From Darksidea phi (taxonomy: Eukaryota > Ascomycota > Dothideomycetes > Pleosporales > Lentitheciaceae): a stretch of 64,000 nt of DNA. The stretch covers positions 1 through 64,000 of the forward strand of contig JASJFT010000141.1 of the NCBI GenBank assembly GCA_030770425.1. The letters are read 5' to 3'. Position 1 is the stretch's first letter; the number at the start of each line of letters is the position of its first letter. Position numbers and translations under genes: made by a program. Below, in pieces: positions 23,801 through 36,352 of the stretch. Below the pieces are notes generated by a model. The model ran no database searches. It saw only the letters and a program-made list of their open reading frames with translations, and was not told the DNA's origin.

Positions 23801-25882
23801 ATGGCAACGTTCGGCGGATCGGGGGAAGTGCGATATATATATGTCCACACAAGTTGACATATTCCTCTCAGCGCAATAGCTCTTGTCGAGCGCTCTTTGA
23901 GTCGTGGCTGCGAAGACAATGAAAGCCCTGACCATTGGGCTGCAAATACATCGCTTGGTGAAATGCACAGGATAGCGGACATGAGCGGAAATGCTTCGTT
24001 CCAATGTTTGGGTTTAGTGAGAAGCAGTGCACATCTTGCCTTCAATACCTCGGCCACATGCTTCCATTTGGGTATGCTTAGCACAGACGAAGCCGTCGAG
24101 GCGATGCGCAGGAGGAATTCCCTCAGTACCTGGCAGTAGGCGTATTTGATGGTCTGGCCGTGGGAATTGGCGAAGAGCTTCGCTGCAGAAAGCATGAAGT
24201 CGCAGGTAGCGTCCCAGGGATCTCCGGGAACTGTGCTGACTCTCAAATACCGCATTCCTCGCACAAGTAGAGCGCCTTTGAGCTCAACCTCCCTGTTGAA
24301 CTGACCCTTGAGGGAGGACTGGCTATCCACCGTCTTCAAATCGGTGATGAACTTGTCTTGCACGCTGTCAAAAATGAGGCCACTGAGTACACCTAGCAGT
24401 TGGCTGTACACGACCCAGTTAGCGTGGTTGAGAGGAGACTCGTCTACCTGCTCCGGGTCGACGGTGTTTAATTGCCCGTAGAACAGACTCAGCAGGCGCT
24501 CGGCCATGTCCATGGTAAGGTACTGCAGCTTGGTTTGGGTGATGATTTCAATGAGCACACGGCAGAGAAGATACGTGGAGACGGTCGAGCGCTGCTCTGC
24601 TTGGGTCACCGTCTGCTGCAGAGAGCTCATTTGTTCAGGACCAGTCAAGAGCGAGGGCGCCGAGTGGCCGTCCGAGTGCTGGAGGGGCTCCGTATTGCGG
24701 CGAGGGAGCACTGAGGCCGGCAACGGTGTTGCTTGTCGAGCCTTCCGCGATCAGCTTGACTTTCACATAGGGGTGCAACTACCCACATTGGCGAGCTTGA
24801 TGCGATGGTGGGCAGCATCCTCGCTCTTGGCCTTCCGCCAGAGCATTATCGTGTCGATCAGAGGCTTCGGCTTGATGCGCGCAATGTAGCCCAGGGCCGA
24901 TATGAGCTGGTCGAAATTCGGATCCACGCCGGGACCGCATACCAGCTCCACCCTGGCTTCGGGCTGGCCGCGCTCTGTCATGCACTGGGCGATCTTCTGG
25001 TCGGCCTGGAGGTTGAACTGGACATGCCTCGTTAGCTCGGCTTGCAGACTGTCTGGCCGCACTCACCGAATTGAAGAGGTGGTGCAGCGCATACTCGCCC
25101 ACCGTCTTCGTCTCGTGCGGTGCCTGACGAGACTGCGAGCGGTGGTGGTGATGGCCGCCTTTTCGCGAGCGCGCACTCTGGGCCCTCTCCGGCCTGCGCG
25201 GAGGGACGCTGCCGTCGTTGGTTGCACCATTCGCAGCATTTCCGCCCGAGTGCGTGCCCTTGGCCGCGAAGGCTTCGGCTATGCTCTCCTGCGACATGAC
25301 GGTTCCATCGATGGTCGAGCCACTGGCGGCGATGGCCTGCGGGCTCAGCGGACTGGTGGCGGGCGAGTTCACAAAACTCGTGTTGCGGGAGTGACGAAGG
25401 CCATGTACGATGGAGGCCTGGCGGTTGTGGGCGTAGGACTGCGAGGGCTTGCGCTCGATGCTGCGCTCGATGCTGCGCTCGGGGCTCGAGTGGCTGCTGG
25501 CAACGACGACGGCTGGCGTCTGCGAACGCGGCGAGAGGGTCCGAGACGAAGCAGTGAGGGCTCGCCCGCGTGTTACCGACGGCTCGTGGGAGGGGATGGA
25601 GGGGCCCAAGGGGGCTTCTATATGGTGCGACGGAGTCCCAACGGGAGGGCGAGTTTGCGCCAGTGGGGAGGGAGCAGCTGCAGCGTCGCAGGGGTCAGCA
25701 ACTCACGGCCACAGAGAGGAGAAAGGCGACGTCCAAATAAGCTCCGACCTGACACTGCAGCGCCTGGAGTCTGCAAAACGCGAACGCTGTGCCGCCACGG
25801 CCACGAAGCGGTTTCGCCGTGGTTTGGGCGGTTTGATGCCCGTCCCGAAACAGCAAAAGGAAACGCCAATTCACTTACACAT
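17861..25882 (-). CDS. TAO3: Cell morphogenesis protein TAO3/PAG1 (Furry family)
   Basis: Five coding exons join in frame, complement(17861..20332, 20383..24731, 24783..25017, 25067..25677, 25879..25882), to 2556 residues, the usual size of fungal Furry/Mor2/Tao3 proteins. These giant HEAT/ARM-like scaffolds activate the NDR kinase (Cbk1/Orb6/COT1) in the RAM/MOR pathway controlling polarised growth and cell separation. Visible landmarks: a Ser/Arg-rich N-terminus, then GEYALHHLFNSFNLQADQKI across a splice, GPGVDPNFDQLISALGYIAR, long helical repeats, SGFALGQICLILLVDLMVSP across the last splice, and the conserved C-terminal block near LCPQALKVLDNVMDLTGGP. A disordered Ser/Pro-rich tail follows. 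The first coding exon is only ATG+T, joined over a 201-bp intron to give MSAPSPLAQTRPP; this is the least certain join. It is divergent from CPR. Confidence 0.92.
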
Positions 25883-27080
25883 GCCGCCGGCCTGCTCGGG
25901 GTCGTCATTGGGGGTGCGCGGAGGAGACTGCGGCCGACACTGAATGGCTCACGGCCAGACAAGGGGGGGGGAGGGGGCGGGAGAGGAGATTTCGTCTCTG
26001 GCGTGGCATCGGTCGCTGTGCAGACGTTGGATGGAATCGCAAACCCCTGGCGCGCCTCCAACTCGTTCCTGAAAGGCTAGGCCGATAGTGGATAGCCATG
26101 ATGGCTGGGGGCGGATCCCCAGGCCTGACGGCGACGATCACGAAGGCGGCGGGAGCTATGCAATTCTCGGTAGTGCCCCTGGGCGCGGTGCCCGTGGGCG
26201 GATGTAGGAGAGAGGATGCAAGTAGCAAGTATGGAGAGCTGTCATGGCGGCCCAGATATGTCGCGTTGACGAACCGCACATGGCCCTGGAAATCCACATA
26301 CGCAATGGAACAGCCGACTGCGCCGCGAGACTGGTGCATGGGAGTCGTGGGCCACACAGGTGCGGATATCAGACTGGCAGCTTGGCGGCGGCGGCGTAGG
26401 CATTCTAGTGTTCGATCAATGTGGGATCGCGGCGCGCTGAGTCGGTTCTGGGCGGCCATGTTCCGTCCGATGCTCTTCTCAGTACGCCTGGCGCCGGCAG
26501 AGCAGCGCTGCCGGCTGAGAGCTCACCGTCGTCCCGTGCTGGGCTGGGGACCGTCAGTCGTCTGGCAGCCGTAGACCGGTGCCGAGCCGACTACCACGCG
26601 TATAAGAAGACAGCGGTGCCGCGTCGTTGCTACTGGGCAGAGAGCATTCGCAAGCCATACCGGCGTGTAAGGACCGGCAACAGCGTCGTGGGTGCGGAAC
26701 GCCGGCGTGCTCGGCAACACACAAGCCTACTAGAAGGTTCCCAGCGGAATCCAACGTTCCGACCGCGGCACTCCACGCGCGCAGTCGTTGACGGCATCAT
26801 TTCGCCTCCAGCAACGTCCCCGCTGGTCGTCTTCGAGACTGCCGTTGACATTCACAACAGACGTCCCAAGCGACCTCCACAGCTGCGCGCGCACCCCGTC
26901 GCGTCAGCCGATTTCTAGGATCCCCTGATAAGCCAACGGCGCGGTACATAGGAGGCGCCCGGCCCCTGGACAACCGATCCTCCCACCACCGCCCGCCGAA
27001 CGCCGCATTCAAATATTCCATCGCTTGTCCTCTTCCGCGCGGCTTTCCCCCACCGTCACCTGCCACGGCACCGCTGCACC
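25883..27080. promoter_or_regulatory. Shared divergent promoter region of TAO3 and CPR
   Basis: About 1.2 kb between two start codons facing away from each other. It is GC-rich, with a G9 run near 25963-25971 and Pro/Arg-rich chance frames on both strands, none with motifs. I cannot place individual factor sites with confidence. Confidence 0.5.
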
Positions 27081-29226
27081 ATGGCCCAACTCGACACGCT
27101 CGACATAATCGTGCTCGCTGCACTCCTCCTCGGAACCGTCGCCTACTTCACAAAGGGCACCTACTGGGCCGTCTACGGAGACCCCTACGGCAACGCGCTA
27201 GCCGTCGGCAATGGCGCCGCGAGGGCCGGCCGGTCCCGCAACATACTCGAGAAGCTGGAGGAGTCGGACAAGAACTGCGTCGTCTTCTATGGCAGCCAGA
27301 CGGGCACCGCCGAGGACTACGCCAGTCGCCTGGCGAAAGAGGGGCACTCGCGCTTCGGCCTGAACACCATGGTCGCGGATCTGGAGGACTACGACTACGA
27401 CAATCTAGACAAGTTCCCAGATGACAAGCTGGCCATCTTCGTCCTCGCCACCTACGGCGAGGGCGAGCCCACGGACAATGCGGTCGAGTTTTACGAATTC
27501 ATAGGCTCCGAGGACATCAGCTTCAGCGAAGGCGGCACGCTCAACGACAAGCCGCTCAGCAACCTCAAGTACGTCGCTTTCGGTCTCGGCAACAATACGT
27601 ACGAGCACTACAATTCCATGGTCCGCAACGTGGACAAGTACTTGAGCAGGCTCGGTGCTACCAGGCTCGGTGCTGCGGGTGAGGGTGACGATGGCGCCGG
27701 AACCATGGAAGAGGACTTCCTGGCGTGGAAGGAGCCCATGTGGGCTGACGTGTGCGAGAAGATGGGCTTGGAGGAGCGCGAGGCCGTCTACGAGCCCGTG
27801 TTCGAGATCACCGAAAGGGACGACCTGACCCCGGAAGACGACACAGTCTACCTCGGCGAGCCCAACAAGAACCACCTCGAGGGCACGCAGAAGGGGCCGT
27901 TCAACGCCAACAACCCATTCATTGCCCCCATTGTAGAATCTTCCGAGCTCTTCACCACTCCCGAGCGAAACTGTCTACACATGGAAATCGGCATCCAGGG
28001 CTCCAACCTGTCCTACACCACTGGCGATCACATTGCCATCTGGCCTACGAACGCTGGGAAGGAGGTCGACCGCTTTCTGAACATCCTTGGTCTCGGCGAG
28101 AAGCGCCACAAAGTTGTTGCGGTCAAGGGTTTGGATCCTACGGCCAAAGTCCCGTTCCCGTCCCCGACGACGTTTGATGCCATCGCTCGCTATCACATGG
28201 AAATATGCGCTCCGGTATCACGTCAGCTTGTATCTAGTATCGCACAATTTGCTCCTAGTGAGGACATCAAAGCTGAGATGGTTAAACTCGGTAGTGAAAA
28301 GGACTACTTCCACTCACAGGTCACCGATCGCGCTCTCAACCTAGCCCAGCTGTTGGAGATATCCTCCAAGGGCGAGCCATGGTCGAAAATACCCTTCTCG
28401 CTCATGATCGAAGGTCTCCTGAAAATCCAGCCCCGATACTACTCAATTTCTTCGTCTTCCTATGTACAAAAAGACAAGATCTCAATCACCGCCGTCGTTG
28501 AGTCAGCCCAGAAGCCGGGAGCCCCGCATATCTTGAAGGGCGTTACTACAAACTATCTGCTGGCCCTGAAGCAAAAGCAGCACGGCGAGCCGAATCCGGA
28601 TCCGCATGGTCTCAACTACGCCATCACTGGTCCCCGCAACAAGTACGATGGCATTCATGTGCCTGTACACGTTCGGCACTCCAACTTCAAACTGCCCTCA
28701 GATCCGTCAAAACCCATCATCATGGTTGGTCCCGGAACCGGTGTTGCGCCCTTCCGTGGGTTCCTCCAGGAGCGTGCGGCTCAGGCCAAAGCCGGCCAGA
28801 CAGTTGGTAAGACGGTGCTGTTCTTCGGCTGCAGAAAGCGGTCCGAAGACTTTTTGTATCAGCACGAGTGGGATGTAAGTTGACCTTGCTGCATATTGTC
28901 TTAATATCGCTTGCTAACCTTCGCTTCAGGAATTCAAGAAAGTTCTTGGCGATAGCTTCGTCCTACATACTGCCTTCTCTCGAGATGGCCCCGAGAAAGT
29001 CTACGTCCAACACAAGATGGAGGAGTATGGTGAGGAGCTCAACAAGCTGCTAGAACAGAAAGCCTACTTTTACGTCTGCGGTGACGCGGCGAACATGGCA
29101 CGTGAGGTCAACACCCTGTTGAGCAAGCTCATCTCCAAATACAGGAACGTGTCAGAAACGAAGGGAGAGGAGATTGTGAAGGCGATGAGGGCATCGAACC
29201 AGTACCAGGAAGATGTTTGGTCTTGA
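27081..29226 (+). CDS. CPR1: NADPH-cytochrome P450 reductase
   Basis: Two exons, 27081..28874 and 28930..29226 (55-bp intron), encode 696 residues. The enzyme passes electrons from NADPH through FAD and FMN to microsomal P450s. In order: an N-terminal ER anchor (IIVLAALLLGTVAYF), FMN-domain motifs (FYGSQTGTAEDYA, ATYGEGEPTDNA, FGLGNNTYEHYN), FAD contacts (QPRYYSISSSS), NADPH-binding motifs (MVGPGTGVAPFRGF, FFGCRKRSEDFLY, YVCGDAANMAREV) and the conserved penultimate Trp (EDVWS) that stacks on FAD. Length and all motifs are intact, so it is surely functional. It is a general redox partner and would also serve the P450 encoded at 61208, though the two are unlinked. Confidence 0.97.
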
Positions 29227-32200
29227 TTCAGTACTTCCACATACGTCTCCAAACATGTCAGCATTTACGGATTGCGGGTTTAGACTAGAGCGCGGGTGCT
29301 CGCCATACATAGGGTTCTGGTGCATTCACTTCTTTCTGCATGGTCTGCTTTGCGACTTTCGGATGTCTTTCTCGTATATTTCAGCGACCTAAATGAACAT
29401 GATGCTTATTTTGTTTCGTACATCAATTCGTGCTCCAAGTGTTCAGGAAGCCCATTGGAGGAGCGCGTCTCTGATTGGTCGGTCGGAAGTGGCAGAATCG
29501 CAGGGATGCTGTCCGCCTCGGCCCAACCACAACCTGACTTCTTGCTTATTCAAATGTTCGTTGCATCATTCATGATCTATCAGAATATTTCTGCATGTCT
29601 TCTATTGTCATTGTCCGATCCTCCTTCACAGTCGCGGAAGGAAAAGTCGAGGTGAAGCTCGATTTTTCTAGCATAAAGTGCCTCTTCCTACCCTTTGGGA
29701 CTTCTTCGCATGCTTTGAACAGCCGTCCAAGGACCGAGCCTGTCCTCATACACCAAACGGGAGACCGCCCGATTCTTTATCCCACCCTGGACTTTGTCAA
29801 ACTTCGGCAAAGCAGTGATGAGTCCCTGTACCACGGCCCGGGTCGAATGGATATGAAGCGAGTACCCCAACCCCTTCCTTGGGCGCGGAGTGTTGCCAGG
29901 TGATCCGATTCCCAGGTCCGAGGTTGAGACCAGTAACATGAGACGAGCCACAGTGGATGATGTTAGAGGGGCAAGTGGACGGAAGAAGAAGGCCGTTTGA
30001 CACCAGATGCGTGCAGGCCCAAGGGAGCACAGCATGTATGACAGCCGGGGCCAACCTCCAGCCATCACAATCTCCCCATGTGACGACTCGACACTGGCGC
30101 CGTATTCATCTGCCACCCCGCACACGCTCCCCGGCATTTTCAAAAATCTCTGCTTGTGTAGCTATGCAGAAGGAGCAGGGTTCGATAGGTCGCGGGACAC
30201 TTTGCATCTTTGCCCATGTCCAACGTTTCAGCAGACGAACGAATGTGCGGGTGGCTGCACTGGACTTGCGCCTCCGTGGCCGCTGGAATATGCGCCCAGA
30301 GCGACACGCGGCGAAGCAGGCAACACCCTATCGAGTGATTTTTGTCACACGTTGGCCCTGGGAGCGCTTCATGGGGCCGTGTACAGTACCCTGAGGGAGG
30401 CAGTGTGCCATAAGGGTTAGTGTTTACACTCGAATCATATACTGTGCACCGACACCTCGATTCCAGGAGAACGATTCGCAGCCCCGAGATGCGCGGCTTT
30501 CCACATCTTCGAGATTCAGCGTTGCGCGAAGCACTCATGTCTCTAATAGTCGTAACGCATGCTTCAGGTTGAGGAGGTTGGCGAAGTTGCGACAGGCTTC
30601 GGAATAGGCCCTTGCTTCTGCATTACCGTTGCAGATGGGCCGGAAATTTTCCCATCAACGGCGCGTTGGCGAGATTGACCACTGCACCGTGGCGACGGCT
30701 TGTGGAGGCCCTGCGGCGCAACTAATGGCGTCCTGCATGTCAACAACAGTCCGCGGGGCTAGGAGATTTGACCTCGACCTCGACCTCGAACCCGACTGTA
30801 CCACTTGACTAGCATCGTGGTGGCCACAGCACCGTCGCTTGTCATTTGGTGACAAGCGGGATGCAGCTGCACCTATCCGCAGGGCTATTTGAGGCTTCGT
30901 ACAGGCGGGCAGTTAGGCATACGCTGTTGTGAGAGTTCATCCCGTGTCTGTGTCTCCTCACTAACGTGCTGCAAGCTTACCCAAGTCAGCCCGAAAGATG
31001 CGCCTCGTCAGGCGTTGACGATCCCGGCGCGAGCGCTCGAACTTCTATGGAAGCAAAAGATGAGAAGCTGACATATCGGCTTTTCTGCATGGACGATGCC
31101 GCCAAGGAGATGCCACCCCCACTGGATGCTAACTTCGAGGCGATTCCTTTCTGAGACGAGACATATCTCTGTTGCTGAGCCAGCCTTACTGCAAGGGTTT
31201 GGTAGTAGCTTTTCGGCCTTTGCGAGCTCCGCTATAGCTTGACTGCAGCCGGTGCGCCCAATGGCCACGGGAGTACTACAAGCCCGTCTGAGAAGGGCTT
31301 GGTGGCCCGTGGCGGATGCGGGCAATGATGTGCACGACTGACGCTACCCTGTACCGGCTGCATGTATCGCACCAGTCGCCGATATCTTCATCCCTGAGGT
31401 ACACAGCAAGTTGCAGCGGACGCCAGCGCCGGGGATATGTATTAAAGCAGCACCTCACCCATCGCGGCGAGCGGAGCACAACACGCACCGCAGCCTTCTT
31501 TCCTCAAGCAAAGGTCGACATCAATATTGAAACAGCTCTTCCGGAGTATCACTTAGGCCCACCGCGTGTGTCCAGATAAGAGACAGGGAAGAAAAAGGCC
31601 CACCACAGCCCGCCAAAAACCATCACCGTCACCTTCAACTGCTGTCGTATCGGTATCTGTTTACTATTACTTGGCTGACGGTGCATTCTTTGGAAGGTGA
31701 GTACTTTCTCGCTCTCCCTATCTCTCGCATGGCCGAGGATCCTGAGGGGAAGGCGAGGCCGCTGGGCGTGTATACAGAGCGCGACGCTCCTCACCACCAC
31801 CACGACGGCGCCTTCCTCCAGCGCGACGGCGGGTAGCGACCCGCCGCTGCAGACTTTTCTTCCCGTTCTGCCCCTCGTTCGTCTTCTCTTCTACACCACG
31901 CACTTCTTTCTCACCAGTACGCTTCAGTGGCCACATTCTTTGTAGCTTTTCACAGGTCAGTCGTCTGCTCCGCCCATCTCGACCCCTACGACCCAGGCAC
32001 TAACATGTCTTGCCAGCTTTGGAGTCACTACCAGTCCCGCACATTGCAAAAGTTTGACATTTACGACTCGGTGAGTTCTACACAGGGTTGCTTCCGTGTT
32101 GTCTCTCTCCTTCCGTTCCTTTCACTCCACGACCCGCCAGCTTGGCTCCCGCCGTCTTGCTTCAGCCTTCGCCCAGCCACATCTCCTCTGTTCACGTTCA

Positions 32201-32498
32201 CCAGTTCACCCTGCTCCTCTCATGGCTCGCCAAGCTTTGCTTACGAGCTTAAGAGCATGCTCGCTTCCGGGAGAGTACTTGCACTGACTTCTAGCGCAGA
32301 GCACCGTCTTTCTCCTGCATCTCCATCGACTCGCCAGAGTTTCGTTGTTCAAGCTTCCTCGCCGGCTTCAGTAAAGATTCGCCCCGTCCACACTTCTTGA
32401 TAGAAGTGCCTTGTCCTTTACGGTCGTCCAGCTCTCGCATTCATCTCTCCGGTCGAGCGGCCTTCTGCTACCACACGAGACACCTCACAGACGCAACA
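29227..32498. other. Long intergenic region; RRM-gene leader at right end
   Basis: No protein gene recognised in 3.3 kb; frames are short and without motifs. A (GACCTC)3 run lies near 30770-30790. From about 31690 onward the sequence is pyrimidine-rich with several GTGAGT/GTCAGT donors and TTNCAG acceptors, consistent with a long, intron-containing 5' leader of the RRM gene. This is inference; no transcript is available. Confidence 0.5.
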
Positions 32499-34500
32499 AT
32501 GGGCTCCAATTCTCGCCAGAACAACTACCCCACTTCGGCGCCGGGTTACAAGAGCCAGGCGATGATGAGCCACTACAATCAGGCTGCCCAGGGTCATGGC
32601 ACGTCGCAATACCTCCAACACCGAGGTCTGCCGATGTCCCCCCAGCACGGTGAAAACAGCATGCAGAATCTGACAAACAACATGGCAGCCATGAGCGTCC
32701 ACGGTGCGTACGGATCTTCCAAGACGGCTGCCTCGGTCATGTCCGGCAGCGCTTCTGAGTACAATGGCCTTCCCCTGGCCCAAGGCCAAGGCCTCTGGGT
32801 CCCCAACGTGTACGGCGTCATGGCTAGCACGAACCAGCAGCAGCCGACCATGGCCCACTCGCCGGGCATGTACAACCATGCGGGTGCCTTCGTCACCCAG
32901 CCCAACTACCAGTACGGCCAAGCCATGATGGATAACAGCCCGATGGCTCCCGGCTGGGCTTCCCGCGTCTCTTCAGGTGACATGCCAACCCTGATGACGC
33001 CTCGCCGCGACTCTGTCTCTTCCAATGAGAACGATATTCCCGGCACCCCATACACGAGTGGTGGAATGTACCGCTATGGCACGTCAACGGCGATTATGGA
33101 CCGCTCTCCAAGCGGAATGTACACCAACAGTGCCACCCCGTCGCCTTCCCAGCTAGCCCAGTACCAGCTCATGAACCCCCTGCAGAAGCAGCAGTCGCTC
33201 CCATCGCTCGCGCCGCACATCCTCGCGCTCTTGAACAAGGATCCTCCAATTCCGCGGGCCATCCCCGCACCTAGCTCTCCTCTCAAGCCGCTTGACCGTA
33301 GCTTGGAGAACAAGACGGGAGAGACCAACGTTTACATCCGCGGCCTGCTTCCAGAGACGACCGACGAGATGCTGAACACTTGGGGCAAGCGCTTTGGCGA
33401 TATCCAGAGCTCCAAGTCCATCATCGACTTGAAGTCTAACCTATGCAAGGGGTAAAAAGCCTTTTCCGACTCTACTTCGGCCCTGCTGACTTTTCTAATT
33501 AGCTTCGGCTTCATCAAGTACCACAACTTCGAGGACGCTGAAGACTGTATTCGCGGCTTTCACTACTTGGGATACGAGGTTAGCTTTGCTCGGGTGAGTG
33601 CCCTCCCCAATCCTTGATCCCTTGGTCTATTGCCGCTAACATCTTCGCAGGAATCGTTTTACTCCAAGCTCAAGAAGTTCGCCGACGACCACAACACAAA
33701 TCTCTACGTGTCGAACATTCCCAAGAACATGAATGAGCATGTATGTCGCTTGAGATCTCGCCCTGGTACCCTCTCTTACCATGAATAGGAACTTGGCGCC
33801 ATCTTCGCTCCGCACAAGGTCTGCTCTAGCAGGATCCTGCGAGACAGCTCTGGCAATGGACGTGGCGTTGGATTTGCTCGGTAAGTACTTTAGCCGTCTA
33901 TTCCTTTGTCGATGGCATTGCTTACTTTCCCAGTTTTGAGACGCGCGATGTCTGTGAGGAAGTCATTAAGAACTTCAACAACACCCCCGTCTCCAAGCCT
34001 GGTGGCGAAGAGCACTTGATCCAGATCCGTTACTCGGATACGCACGAGCAGAAGATGCTCAAGCAGCAGACTGCTGCAGGCCGCATCTTCCGTGCTGCCG
34101 AGTATGAAGTCGGCGTTGCTCAGGCTAGGGCTTCGAGTGCCGGTCCCGACCGTTACTTGACCATGTCTCCGGATGATCAATCCCCTGCAAACGAGTTCGA
34201 GCTGTTCATGCATCAAGCGTAAATCGCCGCGATTACTGTATAGCATGACTTGGGCTAATCATCCGTAGTAACTCGGCTTCCTACATGCCTCCTTCAGCGC
34301 GCTATCGCCAGCCCTGGGCACCTGCGATTCCGTCGACGCTAGGTATGTCTCGCCCTGTCATGCACCCGATGGCTCATGCCGGTGGAATCCGGGCTGAAAA
34401 CGGCGGGTCCGAGCATGGCGCCGACATCAAGACGACCCCGGCAACTCCGGTCAAGGAGGAACATGCCTCGCCAACGCGACGCTCCGGTAGCGAAGAGTAA
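32499..34500 (+). CDS. Two-RRM RNA-binding protein (RBMS/Cip2-like)
   Basis: Six exons join in frame, 32499..33451, 33503..33593, 33651..33740, 33789..33880, 33934..34218 and 34269..34500, giving 580 residues. The first 265 residues are low-complexity (Gln, Ser, Tyr, Met, Pro). RRM1 starts at TNVYIRGLLPETT, with its RNP1 strand KGFGFIKYHNF split by an intron. RRM2 starts at TNLYVSNIPKNM, with RNP1 GRGVGFARFET. The C-terminus is disordered with an acidic KEEHASP tail. The paired RRMs of this kind resemble the animal RBMS/MSSP group and S. pombe Cip2-type proteins, which bind AU-rich or poly(A)-like RNA and affect mRNA stability; the exact orthology is inferred. A long pyrimidine-rich leader suggests post-transcriptional control of the gene itself. 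Confidence 0.88.
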
Positions 34501-35920
34501 AGGCAAACGTTACGCTTCGACTTTCTCGTTCTCGCCTTTCGGCTCCGGTTGTCGTCATCCATCCATGTACCCATATTTTTCACGATCGTTTCCTGGACAT
34601 GGGCAAATATATCTTCTTTGAGGGCCTTTTTGGAGCCAGCCATAAACCAACATTCTACCCGGACGACTGATCGAGCACAACAATATGCTGCCGATGCCCT
34701 CCGTTATATTAACATCCATGGCGATCCGTTGATGGCCCAGTCATTCCTTTCTCGTCCAACAGGGCCACTCTATTCCTGTCGTTGACACTTTAATACTTCG
34801 CCTACCGGATTATCCTCTCGGACTCTAACGAAAGCGAGCCTTCTTTCTTCTTCCTATGCCTACTGGTGTTTTATAGTCGGCCTTTCATCATACTAGCGGC
34901 ATATAATTTCATTTGGGACGGATGCGGGAACGCAGAAGCATCTTGGTGGATAGTGCAGCACAGCTTTCATCGATGAAGGATAGATTTCAGCCGGTTGCGG
35001 GCAAAAGTATCATGGGAGGATCTGTTCGTAGCTTCCATAGTTCGGGGTATGATAGGGTTCCTAGGTTGAATGGTGTCTCTCATGTGATGCTTGTGTTTGG
35101 TTGTGCGATGTGGCGACACGCCCGGATGACGCTCGTTTAGCTCGACTTGCTGTGTTCTAACTTACGCAGTCGGCGTGCAGAGGCTTGCTTCAACCTTTGT
35201 CATGGACTTTGGTGGTGGTGTGGTGGTGTGGCGGTACAGGGGGCGGTGAAACGTGGGTCACACGACTGCGGCGCGGCAGCCCTGTGACGTGTGCTTTGCT
35301 CAGCATGACAAGCGACTCCTGATCAAAAAATTCACAATTCGTTTGCATGACCGCGGCGATGCGCTTCCATGTGTCGCATGATAGAGTTGTCTTTTATTCG
35401 CTCTGATAACTTGACGCGAGAACGTCGGGCGTGGGCATTGGAACAATTGAACCTACACGCTGATGCGTTTGCGTGGAGAAATATGAAGGCGGACGAAGCT
35501 GGTGACGAAGGTGATGACGGGAATGACGGAACGGGGCGATTTTGATGTTTTAGGTGTGATTATGGGCAGGGGTTGGTTGGGGTTTTACTTGGACAGGGAC
35601 AAGGACAGGGGCTTTTCTTTTTTGCCTTGGTAGGTTTGTCCTTTTCCTTGACCTTGCCCTTTTTTCCTTTGTCCTTGATTTTGACTTTGGTTTTGCGTTT
35701 GCGTTTGCGTTTTGCGTTTTGTCGTTTCGTCATCTCGCTTTGGCTGTCACTTACATACATACGTACATAACTATTTTCCAACGCCCTTCAGAAACTCGGT
35801 CATACCATCTACACTACACCACTTACTCATCGCGAAGATTCGCAAAGCAAAGCAGAGCAGAGCTACGCAAAACAAACCACCGTAAGGCCAGCCTCAGCAC
35901 CAACAACAAAAAAAAAGGAC
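34501..35920. other. Intergenic with strand-asymmetric tract
   Basis: 3' flank of the RRM gene and 5' flank of the small gene at 35921. No supported gene. A T-rich/CTT-rich tract (35595-35725) and a CA-rich leader precede the small gene. Confidence 0.55.
35595..35725. repeat. Polypurine/polypyrimidine low-complexity tract
   Basis: The + strand is a run of CCTTG, TTTTGCG and CTTTT words. The minus strand reads as a Lys/Pro/Cys-rich frame that is almost certainly a by-product of the base skew. Confidence 0.65.
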
Positions 35921-36352
35921 ATGATCTACCTCATCCACCTCCCCACCCACCGCGCACTCCCCTACCTCACACCAGACCCCACCCTCGCAGAAGACTTCCG
36001 CACCTGGGGCTTCACCGTGGAGCGGTTTTCCGACGTCCATCCGCGCGTTTTGGAGGTGCGGTTCCGATTGCATGGGAGAGGGGAGGGAGCTGGGACTGGG
36101 GCCGGGGCTGGGGCAAGGGTGCGAGAGCTTTGGGCGGAAGAGGTGCAGAGGAGGAGGCCGGCGGAAGGGGACTTTGCGTTTGATTTTGGGGCGGCGGTGG
36201 GGTTGGGGGTGGAATCGTTTACGGAGGGGGTTAGGGGTGTGAGTCCGGGCGGTAGTCGTAGTGGTGGTCGTGGTGGGGGGGTGGGGAGGAGAGAGAGTGT
36301 GGAGACGTTGCCGCGGTATGAGGAGCATGGACCGCCGGCTTATGAAGAGTGA
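35921..36352 (+). CDS. Small protein, dispersed WGW family copy 2, PPxY tail
   Basis: A single exon of 143 residues, unknown function. It begins MIYLIHLP and carries DFRTWGFTVERF (about residues 25-36), the counterpart of the WGW motif of the other three copies. A Gly/Ala-rich linker leads to VRELWAEEVQRRR (about residues 66-78), nearly the same as IWEEEVQRR in the copy at 829. The C-terminus is Gly/Arg-rich and ends in LPRYEEHGPPAYEE, which contains a PPxY element (PPAY) of the type bound by WW domains of Rsp5/Nedd4 ubiquitin ligases. There is no signal peptide. The gene is GC-rich and purine-skewed. It converges on the SRE-type GATA gene. Confidence 0.7.
   Translation: MIYLIHLPTHRALPYLTPDPTLAEDFRTWGFTVERFSDVHPRVLEVRFRLHGRGEGAGTGAGAGARVRELWAEEVQRRRPAEGDFAFDFGAAVGLGVESFTEGVRGVSPGGSRSGGRGGGVGRRESVETLPRYEEHGPPAYEE

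Noticed and set aside
25618..26459. Pro/Ser-rich frames upstream of TAO3 (147 and 184 residues)
   Set aside because: They overlap the TAO3 first intron and promoter, have no motif and do not join the TAO3 frame.
35560..35781. Lys-rich 73-residue frame
   Set aside because: Direct product of a polypurine/polypyrimidine tract; no conserved feature.
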